NCBI GenBank assembly: GCA_947572415.1
Contig: CANPBT010000008.1
Location: forward strand, 1 to 56,212
Length of the DNA: 56,212 nt
From: an uncultured Clostridia bacterium
GTDB taxonomy: Bacteria > Bacillota > Clostridia > Christensenellales > Borkfalkiaceae
Direction: 5' to 3'
The position numbers and the translations under genes were made by a program. Shown here one piece after another: positions 26,220 to 34,649 of this stretch; the first letter of the stretch is position 1, and each line of letters starts with the position of its first letter. The notes under the pieces are model-generated. The model saw nothing but the letters and a program-made list of their open reading frames with translations. It had not been told where the DNA came from and ran no database searches.

Positions 26220-26750
26220 ATGAGGATAATTTCCGGTAAATACAGAGGCATGGTTCTGGCGCAGTTCGGCGGCAAGGAAATCCGCCCCACGGCGGACAGG
26301 GTCAAGGAAAGCCTTTTCAACATACTCTCGGGCGAAATTGCGGGCGCGTCGGTGCTCGATTTGTTTTGCGGAAGCGGAAACCTCGGCATAGAGTGCTTAT
26401 CCCGCGGCGCGGCGCGCGTACACTTCAACGATATTTCAAATGACAGTATAGCGGTGCTCAAAAAAAACCTTGCGAGGCTGAAAGACGAAAGCTGTACTGT
26501 GACGGCAAAAGATTATGCGCTCTGTCTTTCGGACGCAAAGAACTTCGATTTGGTTTTTATCGACCCGCCTTACGCGACTGATTCCGGAGTAAATTCGCTT
26601 AAAATTATTGCGCGGGGAAATACTTTAAATAAGGGCGGTATCGCGGTTTTCGAGCGCGACAGGGCGTTTGAGGGCGAAATCGACGGGCTTGAAAAGTACG
26701 ACGAGAGGAAGTACGGCAAAACGTATTTAACGTTTTTCGTAAAACTCTGA
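26220..26750 (+). CDS. rsmD: 16S rRNA (guanine966-N2)-methyltransferase RsmD
   Basis: The N-terminal MRIISGKYRGMVL, the SAM-binding DLFCGSGNLGIECLSRGA (about residues 43-60) and the catalytic DPPY are all as in RsmD, which methylates G966 of 16S rRNA in the small subunit. Length is 176 residues. In Bacillus the orthologue is ylbH, directly before coaD as here. Confidence 0.93.
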   Translation: MRIISGKYRGMVLAQFGGKEIRPTADRVKESLFNILSGEIAGASVLDLFCGSGNLGIECLSRGAARVHFNDISNDSIAVLKKNLARLKDESCTVTAKDYALCLSDAKNFDLVFIDPPYATDSGVNSLKIIARGNTLNKGGIAVFERDRAFEGEIDGLEKYDERKYGKTYLTFFVKL

Positions 26751-26768
26751 CGGTATAAAGGGAATTGT

Positions 26769-27254
26769 ATGCATAACAAATGTGTGTTTGCGGGGACGTT
26801 CGACCCGCCTACGGCAGGGCATGAAAAAGTGGTGTCCGTCTGCCTTAAAATGTTTGACGAGGTCGTCGTAGCCGTAATGACGAACGGCGGAAAAACTCCG
26901 CTGCTTACTGTTGAGGAGCGGCTTGCGCTTTTGAAAAAGCTTTACGCGGGCGAAAGGCGCGTTAAAGTCATATCGTTCGGCGGCGCGGCTGTGGATTTGC
27001 TCGAAAAGGAAAACACCGTTTTCTACGTCCGCGGGGTAAGGAACACCGTCGACTTCGAGTACGAAAATCTCGACCGCTTCGCAAGCAAAAAGCTTAAAAA
27101 AGATATGGTTACATTATATATCCCCGCCGAGCAGGAGGATTTGCACGTCAGCTCGACACTCGTCAGAAATTCCGTAAAATTCGGTAAAGATTTCAAAAGT
27201 CTGGTGTCCGCGAAAATTGCGGATGATTTGGCGGACATATTGAAAAATAAATAA
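26769..27254 (+). CDS. coaD: Phosphopantetheine adenylyltransferase
   Basis: CoaD adds AMP to 4'-phosphopantetheine, the penultimate step of coenzyme A synthesis. The nucleotidyltransferase motif is GTFDPPTAGHEKVV (the common form is GSFDPITNGH), and VSSTLVR completes the active site. The 161-residue length is normal. AAGGGAA precedes the ATG. It sits in the conserved ylbH-coaD-ylbJ-ylbK neighbourhood. Confidence 0.95.
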   Translation: MHNKCVFAGTFDPPTAGHEKVVSVCLKMFDEVVVAVMTNGGKTPLLTVEERLALLKKLYAGERRVKVISFGGAAVDLLEKENTVFYVRGVRNTVDFEYENLDRFASKKLKKDMVTLYIPAEQEDLHVSSTLVRNSVKFGKDFKSLVSAKIADDLADILKNK

Positions 27255-27267
27255 CGAAGGAAAAAAT

Positions 27268-28290
27268 ATGTTCAGAAAATGTATTAAAATACCCGACCCG
27301 GAAGAAATAATCGCGGCGAAGCCTCTGCCCGAAAGCCTTAAAAAGGTAAAGGCGGAGCGGGATAAGCTTATTTCCGACGTTATTACGGGCAAAAGCGACA
27401 AGCTTTTGGTCATAGTGGGGCCCTGCTCCGCGCACGAGGCGGCGCCCGTTTTGGATTACGTCGAAAGGTTGGGCGCGCTCAACGAAAAGGTAAAGGACAA
27501 GCTTACGCTCGTCCCCAGAATATACACCAACAAGCCCAGAACGCGCGGCGTCGGCTATAAGGGTATGTTTTCCCAACCCGACCCGACCAAGTCGGAGGAT
27601 ATTTTAAAGGGCATATTCGCCATACGCGATATGAATATCAGGGCAATCGAGGCGAGCGGGCTTACCGCCGCCGACGAAATGCTCTATCCCGCGAATATGG
27701 GCTACTTTCAGGATTTGATTTCTTACCACGCCGTGGGTGCGCGTTCGAGCGAGAACCAGCTTCACAGACTCGTCGCAAGCGGGCTCGACGTGCCCGTCGG
27801 TATAAAAAACCCGATGAGCGGCTCTATTTTGGTGCTTTTGAATTCGGTTTATGCCGCGCAGAGCGGGCAGGTTTTCAAGCTCAACGGCTGGCAGGTGGAA
27901 ACGGACGGCAATCTCCTCGCGCATTCGATACTCCGCGGCGCTGTCGACGGCTACGGCAACGATATCCCCAACTACCATTACGAAACGGTAATGCAGGTCG
28001 CGGAGGGATATGCGAAATCGGGGCTTTCCAACCCTGCGGTGATAGTAGACGCGAACCACTCGAACAGCGGAAAAAAATTCATACAGCAGATACGTATATG
28101 CAACGAAGTTATGCAGAACCGCAGCTTCGACGGCGATTTCAGGCGCATCGTAAAAGGGTTTATGATTGAAAGCTTTATCGAAGAGGGCTGTCAGGCGGAG
28201 GACAGTGCGTACGGTAAATCGATAACCGACCCCTGCCTCGGCTGGGCGGATACGGAAAGGCTTCTTCTCGATATCGCCGAGAGAGTGTAG
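27268..28290 (+). CDS. aroG: 3-deoxy-7-phosphoheptulonate synthase (AroG type)
   Basis: DAHP synthase condenses phosphoenolpyruvate and erythrose 4-phosphate, the first step to aromatic amino acids. VGPCSAHE, the PEP-binding RIYTNKPRTRGVGYKG and the metal-binding DANHSNSGKK are those of the class I alpha (AroG/AroF/AroH) enzymes. Length is 340 residues. No chorismate mutase domain is attached and no other aro gene is nearby. It starts 13 bases after coaD and separates it from ylbJ. Confidence 0.93.
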   Translation: MFRKCIKIPDPEEIIAAKPLPESLKKVKAERDKLISDVITGKSDKLLVIVGPCSAHEAAPVLDYVERLGALNEKVKDKLTLVPRIYTNKPRTRGVGYKGMFSQPDPTKSEDILKGIFAIRDMNIRAIEASGLTAADEMLYPANMGYFQDLISYHAVGARSSENQLHRLVASGLDVPVGIKNPMSGSILVLLNSVYAAQSGQVFKLNGWQVETDGNLLAHSILRGAVDGYGNDIPNYHYETVMQVAEGYAKSGLSNPAVIVDANHSNSGKKFIQQIRICNEVMQNRSFDGDFRRIVKGFMIESFIEEGCQAEDSAYGKSITDPCLGWADTERLLLDIAERV

Positions 28291-28291
28291 G

Positions 28292-29245
28292 CTATATAGC
28301 GCCGAACAGTAAAAGCAGTATGAAGCACAGCATGCCCTGTACCGCCTTTACGGTGACGAAGTAAGCCCCGCTTACCTTTGCTTTTTGCAGGTAGCCCATT
28401 TGCTGTAATATTATCGACACTCCGCCGAAAGTAATCAAAAACCCGCAAAAGGGAACGCCGAGGTCTGAACCCGTGCCCGCAAGCTCGCGGCAGCCGCGCG
28501 TAACCTCGATTAAACCGCGGCAGACTGCGGAGGCGGAGGCTTCGTCGGTGAAAAGCGCGATAAGCTTTTCGAGCGGCAAAAGAATATTGAAGTCGTAAAG
28601 TATTTGCGCGGTCACCGAGAAAAAGGCGATAAATCCGCCGGCTACGGCGACGGCTGTCACCGCGCCGTAAAAGCTGTCGTATAGCAGATTTCCCTGCGGC
28701 ACGGCGCGCTTATACTCGGTATTGTCGCCGCGCTTTAAAATAAGCGATAAAAAGAGCGCGACGGACAGCACGGAAATTATGTGCGCCAAAAGTATAATTT
28801 GCCCAGCGGACTTATCGCCGAACATCTTCACGCCCACGCTGCCTATAATAAAAAGAGGCCCCGATGTCGAGCAGAGCGCGGCAAGCTTTTTGCAGTCGCG
28901 CGCGCTTAAACAGCCGCTTTCGTAAAATTCGGCTACGCATTTCGTACCCGCGGGATATCCCGAGCACAGGCTTATCACAAAACACAGCGCCGCGGCGGGC
29001 GGCAACCCGAAAACGCCGGTAACCTTTTTTAAGGGCAGCGAGGCTTTGTCCGCCGCGCCGGACTTAATCAATATAAGCGTTATTACCATAAACGGAAACA
29101 GCGACGGCAGGACGCATTCCGCCCACATCGCAAACCCCTGAAAACAGCAGGTAACGTACCTTTCGGGATAAATAACGATAGCGCCCGCGAGAAAGGTGAG
29201 CGCAAGACATAACGATATAAGTTTTAAAACGCGTACTGTTTTCAT
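28292..29245 (-). CDS. ylbJ: YlbJ-like sporulation integral membrane protein
   Basis: The 317-residue protein has about eight membrane segments of the nucleoside-recognition (Gate) type: PSLFPFMVITLIL, LCSGYPAGTKCVAEF and a second set near GAVTAVAVAGGFIAFFS. The length is below the usual 400. YlbJ is needed for spore cortex formation in Bacillus. The gene is inverted relative to its conserved neighbours and its stop lies one base from the DAHP synthase stop. The start has no Shine-Dalgarno and is enclosed by a short inverted repeat (GTACTG 29233-29238 and CAGTAC 29246-29251). Confidence 0.85.
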   Translation of the reverse strand: MKTVRVLKLISLCLALTFLAGAIVIYPERYVTCCFQGFAMWAECVLPSLFPFMVITLILIKSGAADKASLPLKKVTGVFGLPPAAALCFVISLCSGYPAGTKCVAEFYESGCLSARDCKKLAALCSTSGPLFIIGSVGVKMFGDKSAGQIILLAHIISVLSVALFLSLILKRGDNTEYKRAVPQGNLLYDSFYGAVTAVAVAGGFIAFFSVTAQILYDFNILLPLEKLIALFTDEASASAVCRGLIEVTRGCRELAGTGSDLGVPFCGFLITFGGVSIILQQMGYLQKAKVSGAYFVTVKAVQGMLCFILLLLFGAI

Positions 29246-29278
29246 CAGTACTAATGTTATTTAAAAGGAGCAGAGAAT

Positions 29279-30070
29279 ATGAGTAAAACCTTAGGGCTTG
29301 CCCTCGGCAGCGGCGGCTCGCGCGGAGTGGCGCATATCGGATTTTTGCAGGCTTTGGAGGAAGAGGGAATCAGGCCCGATTATATAACGGGCTGTTCTAT
29401 GGGCGCGGTTGTCGGCGGCGGTTACGCCTGCGGACTTACCCCCGAAGAGATGAAGAAAATGGTTTTCGCGCTGAAAAAGCGCGACCTCGTGGATATTGCG
29501 CCCAACCCGATTTCCCAGATGGGACTGTTAAGGAGCAAAAAACTGAAAGACTTCCTCGTCAAAAACCTGAAATTCAAAAACATCGAGGAGTTTCCTTTGC
29601 CTTTCAAATGCGTTGCGACAGACCTTTTAACGGGCACGACGCACGTATTCGAAAACGGCGACGCGGCGACCGCGATACAGGCGTCGAGCACGGTGCCCGC
29701 GCTTTTCCGCCCCGTCAAGTTCGACGATAAGCTTTTGGTCGACGGCGGCTGTCTTTGCCGCGTCCCCGCGCACATTTTAAAGGAAATGGGCGCCGACGTG
29801 GTCGTTGCGGTCGACGTTTTAAAAAACTGCTCCGAGCCGGTCGAAAAACTCAAAAACATCCTCGACATGATGCTTCGCCTTTTCGACGTTATGGAGGCGA
29901 ACAACGCGAACCATTTGAAGGAAGACGTATCGGATATCTGCGATTTGTGGCTGGAACCGGAAATTGCAGGCATGAGCCAGTACAACGTAAAGGATTTAAA
30001 GCCCGCGTACGATGGCGGCTATGCCATAGGCAAGGAAAACGCAGGCAGAATAAAAGAACTTTTAAAATAA
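29279..30070 (+). CDS. ylbK: Patatin-like phospholipase (YlbK/RssA type)
   Basis: The catalytic dyad of patatin-like lipases is present: oxyanion loop GSGGSRGVAHIG, nucleophile serine in GCSMGA and aspartate in VDGG. The 263-residue size matches YlbK/RssA single-domain proteins with probable lipid acyl hydrolase activity. The start has an AAGGAG site. It diverges from ylbJ with only 33 bases between start codons and is followed by rarA after 14 bases. Confidence 0.9.
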   Translation: MSKTLGLALGSGGSRGVAHIGFLQALEEEGIRPDYITGCSMGAVVGGGYACGLTPEEMKKMVFALKKRDLVDIAPNPISQMGLLRSKKLKDFLVKNLKFKNIEEFPLPFKCVATDLLTGTTHVFENGDAATAIQASSTVPALFRPVKFDDKLLVDGGCLCRVPAHILKEMGADVVVAVDVLKNCSEPVEKLKNILDMMLRLFDVMEANNANHLKEDVSDICDLWLEPEIAGMSQYNVKDLKPAYDGGYAIGKENAGRIKELLK

Positions 30071-30084
30071 CGGAGCGGTAAAAC

Positions 30085-31398
30085 GTGGATTTATTCGATT
30101 TGAACGGCAACGAGGAGGGCGCGAAGCCGCTTGCCGAGCGCATGCGCGCAAACAATTTAAACGAGTTTGTAGGGCAGAAGCATATTGTGTCGGAGGGCTC
30201 GCTTTTGCGCCGCGCCATAGCGACGGACAGGCTCGGCAGTTGTATTTTCTGGGGGCCTCCCGGTACGGGCAAAACCACGCTCGCGCACATAGTAGCTTCG
30301 ACGACACACGGCGAATTTATCAAGCTAAACGCCGTTCAGGCGGGCGTGGCGGACGTTAAGCGCGCCGTCGAAGCGGCGAAAAACAACTTAAAAATGTACG
30401 GCAAACGCACCTATCTCATGCTCGACGAGTGCCACCGCTTCAACAAAACCCAGTCAGATTCGCTTTTGCCGTCAATAGAGCAGGGCACGATAATTTTTAT
30501 AGGCTCCACGACGGAAAACCCGTACGCTTCCATGACGCCCGCAATTGTTTCGAGGTGCAGGGTTTTCGAGTTCAAGAGGCTTTCGGAAGAGGATATAAAG
30601 GGCGCGCTTATAAAGGCGCTTAAAGATAAGCGCAAAGGGCTTGGCGAATATAACGCCGAAATAGCCGACGATGCGCTGAGCCACATCGCAAGGGTTGCGG
30701 GCGGCGATTTGCGCACGGCGTACAACGCCTTAGAGCTTGCCGTATTAACGACCCCGCCGCAGTCCGACGGAAGCATAAAAATTGCTTTGTCGGACGCGGA
30801 GCAGTCTATACAGCGCAAGGCGATGTCGTACAACGAGGACGCGTATTACGATTATCTGTCGGCTTTCTGTAAATCGCTCAGAGGGAGCGACTCGAACGCC
30901 GCGCTTTACTATGCGATGCGGCTCGTCGAGGGCGGGTGCGACCCTATGATAATAGCGCGCAGGCTGGTTATCCACTCCGCGGAGGACGTGGGTATGGCAG
31001 ACCCCAACGCTATGGTGGTTGCGGCTTCGGCAATGTATATATTCGAAAAGACGGGCTACCCAGAAGGGCTCGAGCCTCTGTGCAATGCCATAATATACGT
31101 ATGCGAAGCGCCGAAAAGCAACACCGTGGAGGTGGCAATGAATGCGGCAAAGCGCGACGCGAAAGAGGTGCGCGACGACGACGGGGTACCGCCGTATCTC
31201 AAAGACAACACTTTCGGGGATAGGGCGACGAGGGCGCAAAGCGCGGGATATAAGTATCCGCATAATTATACGGGCGGATACGTCGACCAGCAATACTTGC
31301 CGGACAAGCTGAAAGACAGGGTTTATTACACTCCGTCGGAATACGGCTTCGAAAAGACGGTACGGCAGATACGAAAGGATAAAGGCAAACTTAAATAA
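30085..31398 (+). CDS. rarA: Replication-associated recombination protein RarA (MgsA)
   Basis: RarA is an AAA+ ATPase that works at stalled replication forks. The N-terminus has LAERMRANNLNEFVGQ, then Walker A GPPGTGKTT, Walker B LDECHRFNK and sensor GSTTENP; the C-terminal tetramerisation domain ends with VYYTPSEYGFE. Length is 437 residues. The start is GTG with CGGAG upstream. A perfect terminator follows. Confidence 0.95.
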   Translation: MDLFDLNGNEEGAKPLAERMRANNLNEFVGQKHIVSEGSLLRRAIATDRLGSCIFWGPPGTGKTTLAHIVASTTHGEFIKLNAVQAGVADVKRAVEAAKNNLKMYGKRTYLMLDECHRFNKTQSDSLLPSIEQGTIIFIGSTTENPYASMTPAIVSRCRVFEFKRLSEEDIKGALIKALKDKRKGLGEYNAEIADDALSHIARVAGGDLRTAYNALELAVLTTPPQSDGSIKIALSDAEQSIQRKAMSYNEDAYYDYLSAFCKSLRGSDSNAALYYAMRLVEGGCDPMIIARRLVIHSAEDVGMADPNAMVVAASAMYIFEKTGYPEGLEPLCNAIIYVCEAPKSNTVEVAMNAAKRDAKEVRDDDGVPPYLKDNTFGDRATRAQSAGYKYPHNYTGGYVDQQYLPDKLKDRVYYTPSEYGFEKTVRQIRKDKGKLK

Positions 31399-31403
31399 AA
31401 TCC

Positions 31404-31445
31404 GCCTGCGGCGCAGTTAAAAACTGCGCCGCAGGCATTTTTTAT
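31404..31445 (+). terminator. Intrinsic terminator after rarA
   Basis: Perfect 15-base-pair stem (31404-31418 with 31422-31436) and a run of seven T. Confidence 0.9.
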
Positions 31446-31579
31446 TATCATAATTTGCATTTTCGTTAAATATTATATAACCATAAGGGCGGCTGAAAGG
31501 GTTTTCGGCAATAGTTTCTTTTTTTCGTCAGGATTTCCTAAAATATGCCGTCTTTAAATCAGTATTATCGGAGAAGAAC

Positions 31580-32344
31580 TTGATTCGCGTATTAAAACTC
31601 AAACACATACTCGCCGTAACGTTCGCAGCTATACTCGTAACCGTGCTGTCGGTTTCGGTTTATTATACGGGCGCGTACGCCGTTTATTACGGAAACACAA
31701 CAAGGCTTCTGCCCGTGTACAGCGTGGAAAGGGAAGATAAGGTTGTTTCGATTTCGTTCGACTGCGCCTGGGGTACCGAGCATACCGACGAAATTTTAAA
31801 CGCTTTAAAAGTCAGCAATGTGCGCGCAACCTGGTTTATGGTCGAATTCTGGACGACAAAATACCCTGATTACGTCAAAAAAATCGACGCGGCGGGTCAC
31901 GAAATCGGCACCCACTCGACAACGCATTCGTATATGAGCAAACAGAACGCCGAAGAAATCAAGCAGGAGCTTGCAGCTTCTTCCGAAGCCATTAAAACGG
32001 TAACGGGAAAGGACGTAGAGCTTTTCCGTCCGCCCTACGGCGATTACGACGACGAGCTTATCAAAACGGCTTCGGAAGCGGGCTATTACACTATTCAGTG
32101 GGATACAGACAGTCTTGACTGGAAAGACTTGTCCGCAACAGACATCGCAATGCGGGTCATCAACGGTGTGAAAAACGGCTCGATTATACTTATGCACAAC
32201 AACGGCCTGCACACGGCGGAGGCGGTGCCTATCATCCTGGAAACGCTTAAAAACCGCGGTTACAGCTTTGTGCCCATAGGCGAGCTTATATATAAAGAGA
32301 ATTACACTATCGACGGCACGGGCAGACAGCAACCCGTAAAATAA
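31580..32344 (+). CDS. Polysaccharide deacetylase (PdaB-like)
   Basis: An N-terminal membrane anchor or signal segment (residues 10-34) leads into a NodB domain: SFDCAWGTEHTDEIL with the catalytic and metal aspartates, HSTTHSYMS with metal histidines, FRPPYGDYDD, and a C-terminal IILMHNN. The SFDCAWG form is typical of the PdaB/spore-type deacetylases that act on cortex peptidoglycan. The start is TTG preceded by GGAGAAG. The 134 bases between the rarA terminator and this gene hold no convincing sigma-A promoter, which would fit a sporulation sigma factor. Confidence 0.88.
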   Translation: MIRVLKLKHILAVTFAAILVTVLSVSVYYTGAYAVYYGNTTRLLPVYSVEREDKVVSISFDCAWGTEHTDEILNALKVSNVRATWFMVEFWTTKYPDYVKKIDAAGHEIGTHSTTHSYMSKQNAEEIKQELAASSEAIKTVTGKDVELFRPPYGDYDDELIKTASEAGYYTIQWDTDSLDWKDLSATDIAMRVINGVKNGSIILMHNNGLHTAEAVPIILETLKNRGYSFVPIGELIYKENYTIDGTGRQQPVK

Positions 32345-32375
32345 CGATTTGAAATACTTTTAAGGAGTTAAAAAT

Positions 32376-33056
32376 ATGAACTACAACACGGAAAAAAACA
32401 ACAAGGTTTACGTATACGGCGAAATCGTGTCGGAAGCGGTGTTTTCGCACGAGGTGTACGGCGAAGGGTTTTACGAATTTTTCGTAAAGGTAATGCGGCT
32501 TTCGGGTCAGGCGGATATACTTCCCGTCACCGTGTCCGAGCGTATTATGACGGAGGATATGAAGCCCGGCAGTTTTATTTGCGCTTTGGGTCAGTTCCGC
32601 TCGTACAACAAGCTGGAGGGCGGCAAATCGCGCCTTATGCTTACGATTTTTATAAGAGAATTGCTCGAAACGCAGCCCGGCAAAAACCCGAACTCGATAG
32701 TTCTTTCGGGCTACATCTGCAAACCTCCCGTATACAGAACCACGCCTTTTAACCGCGAAATAGCCGACCTTCTGATTGCGGTAAACCGCAGCTATAACAA
32801 ATCGGATTATATCCCTGCGATAGCATGGGGCAGAAACGCGCGCTTCGTGCGCAACCTCGCCGTGGGCGACAGGGTGGCGCTATCGGGCAGAATACAGAGC
32901 CGCGAATACCAGAAAAAACAGCCGGACGAAAGCTTTGTTTCTATGACGGCTTACGAAGTTTCTGTTTCCAAGCTCGCCGCGTTCGACGACGACTCGGAGT
33001 TCGATATAGAAGAGGAGTTCGACCTGTATTCGGTACCCCGCGCATATGAACAGTAA
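32376..33056 (+). CDS. SSB-like protein with two OB folds
   Basis: The 226 residues appear to contain two OB-fold domains: residues 8-100 (KVYVYGEIVSEAVFSHEVYG) and 105-195 (NSIVLSGYICKPPVYRTTPF, resembling SSB). The end is acidic. Clostridial genomes encode such tandem-OB relatives of single-stranded DNA-binding protein. The acidic tail ending does not match the classic SSB C-terminal tip, so it is probably not the main replicative SSB. It has an AAGGAG site. Confidence 0.75.
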   Translation: MNYNTEKNNKVYVYGEIVSEAVFSHEVYGEGFYEFFVKVMRLSGQADILPVTVSERIMTEDMKPGSFICALGQFRSYNKLEGGKSRLMLTIFIRELLETQPGKNPNSIVLSGYICKPPVYRTTPFNREIADLLIAVNRSYNKSDYIPAIAWGRNARFVRNLAVGDRVALSGRIQSREYQKKQPDESFVSMTAYEVSVSKLAAFDDDSEFDIEEEFDLYSVPRAYEQ

Positions 33057-33060
33057 AATA

Positions 33061-33200
33061 CCTCATCAGTCTTAACCTCGTAAACTCGGTCAAGACAGCT
33101 TCCCCGACAGGGGAAGCCCAAAATTAATGTAAGCGCCGAAGCTAAATAGCTTCGGCGCATTTCCGTAATTATAGCCTTCCCCGAGCGGGGGAAGGTGTCA
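33061..33200. repeat. Composite MITE-like hairpin repeat
   Basis: Left part (33061-33118): CCTCATCAG, stem GTCTTAACC/GGTCAAGAC, then GCTTCCCC-GACA-GGGGAAGC. Right part (33172-33200), inverted: CCTTCCCC (33175-33182) with GGGGAAGG (33188-33195) ending TGTCA. Between them is a perfect 12-base-pair hairpin (33133-33144 with 33147-33158). The two outer parts are inverted versions of one another, as in small transposon-derived elements. It lies between the convergent SSB-like and radA genes. Bases 33201-33278 hold nothing I can identify. Confidence 0.6.
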
Positions 33201-33278
33201 TATTTAAAACTTTGGAGCAAATGCAAAAAAGTTTGAAAGATTAGGAAGGCGGACAGCATAATACCGATAATAAGTTCG

Positions 33279-34649
33279 CTAATTTTTAAACAGATTTTTT
33301 ATCATTGTGTTTACGTACAATATCGGCACGATTGAAATTTTATCGGCGTACTTTGCGACCGACTTCATATTTTTCGCGGGCACAAGCACTTTCTTAAAGC
33401 CCATTTTCACGCATTCGGCAACCCGCTTTTCGCAGTAGGATACGGCGCGCACTTCGCCCGTTAAACCTACTTCTCCGAATACGGCTACGTATTTATCTAT
33501 CGGCTTTCCGAAGTAAGCGGAGGCGAGCGCGGCGCAAACCGCCAAATCGCAGGACGGCTCGTTAAGCTTTATTCCGCCCATGGCGTTCAGGTAAATATCC
33601 GAAGAGGAGAGGTTAAGCCCGCACTTTTTTTCGAGCACGGCGATAAGCAGTACGAGCTTGTTGTAGTCGACTCCGAGCGGCATTCTTCTCGGCAGCCCGA
33701 AAGAGGTATGCGAAACAAGCGTCTGAATTTCCACGTTCATACATCTTGCGCCCGTCTGCGCGGGCGTAACCACCGAGCCCGCTTCCTCGCCGCGGCTTTC
33801 CGAAAGGAAAACCCCCGAGTAGTCTGTGACGGGTATAATTCCTTCGCCCGTCATTTCGAAAACGCCGACCTCCTGCACGTTCCCGAATCTGTTTTTAACC
33901 GAACGCAGTATCCTGAAATTTTCCTGATTTTCACCCTCGAAGTAGAGAACGGTATCCATAACGTGTTCGAGCACTTTCGGCCCCGCAAGCGCGCCCTCTT
34001 TGGTAACGTGCCCGACGATAAAAAAGGTTATGCCGCGGCTTTTGGCTATGCGCATGAGCTTCGAAGCGCATTCTCTGACCTGCCCGACCGACCCTGCCGA
34101 AGAGGACAAATCGTCCGTATACACCGCCTGAATGGAGTCGATTATGCAAAATTCCACTCCGTCGAGTTCCGCTTCGAGTCCGTCGATACACGTTTCGTTT
34201 ATAATAAGCATTTCCTCGGATTCGAGTTTAAGCCTCTGCGCGCGCAGTTTGACCTGCGAACAACTTTCCTCCGCGGAAAAGTATAAAACCTTTTTATTTT
34301 GCGACAGGTTTGCCGCAATCCGGGTTAAAAGTGTGGATTTGCCTATACCGGGGTCGCCGCCTATAAGTATGAGCGAGCCCGTGACTATCCCGCCGCCGAG
34401 CACGTTGTCGAACTCGGAAATCCCCGAGGAGGTGCGGTTGTAATTTTCGTAAGTAATCTCTTTAAGTGGCTTTGCTCTGCCGCCGTAAACCGCTTTGCGT
34501 TCAGCCTTTTGCGGCGCGGAGGGTTTAACTATTTCTTCTATCATAGTATTGAACTTCCCGCAGGAGGGGCAGCGCCCGAGCCAGCGCGCGCTTGTTGCGC
34601 CGCACTCGCTGCAAACGAATTCGGTGGTGGTTTTAGTCGTCTTTGCCAT
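33279..34649 (-). CDS. radA: DNA repair protein RadA
   Basis: RadA is a RecA-like ATPase that helps branch migration in recombination. An N-terminal zinc finger has the CSECG and CPSC pairs, Walker A is GGDPGIGKST, the family motif KNRFG follows, and the C-terminal third is a Lon-like domain (LAVCAALASAYFGKPI). The 456-residue length is normal. It overlaps ispDF by 17 bases. Confidence 0.95.
   Translation of the reverse strand: MAKTTKTTTEFVCSECGATSARWLGRCPSCGKFNTMIEEIVKPSAPQKAERKAVYGGRAKPLKEITYENYNRTSSGISEFDNVLGGGIVTGSLILIGGDPGIGKSTLLTRIAANLSQNKKVLYFSAEESCSQVKLRAQRLKLESEEMLIINETCIDGLEAELDGVEFCIIDSIQAVYTDDLSSSAGSVGQVRECASKLMRIAKSRGITFFIVGHVTKEGALAGPKVLEHVMDTVLYFEGENQENFRILRSVKNRFGNVQEVGVFEMTGEGIIPVTDYSGVFLSESRGEEAGSVVTPAQTGARCMNVEIQTLVSHTSFGLPRRMPLGVDYNKLVLLIAVLEKKCGLNLSSSDIYLNAMGGIKLNEPSCDLAVCAALASAYFGKPIDKYVAVFGEVGLTGEVRAVSYCEKRVAECVKMGFKKVLVPAKNMKSVAKYADKISIVPILYVNTMIKNLFKN

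Noticed and set aside
31446..31579. Sporulation sigma promoter before the deacetylase gene
   Set aside because: Partial matches to sigma-F/G boxes exist but none is strong enough to mark.
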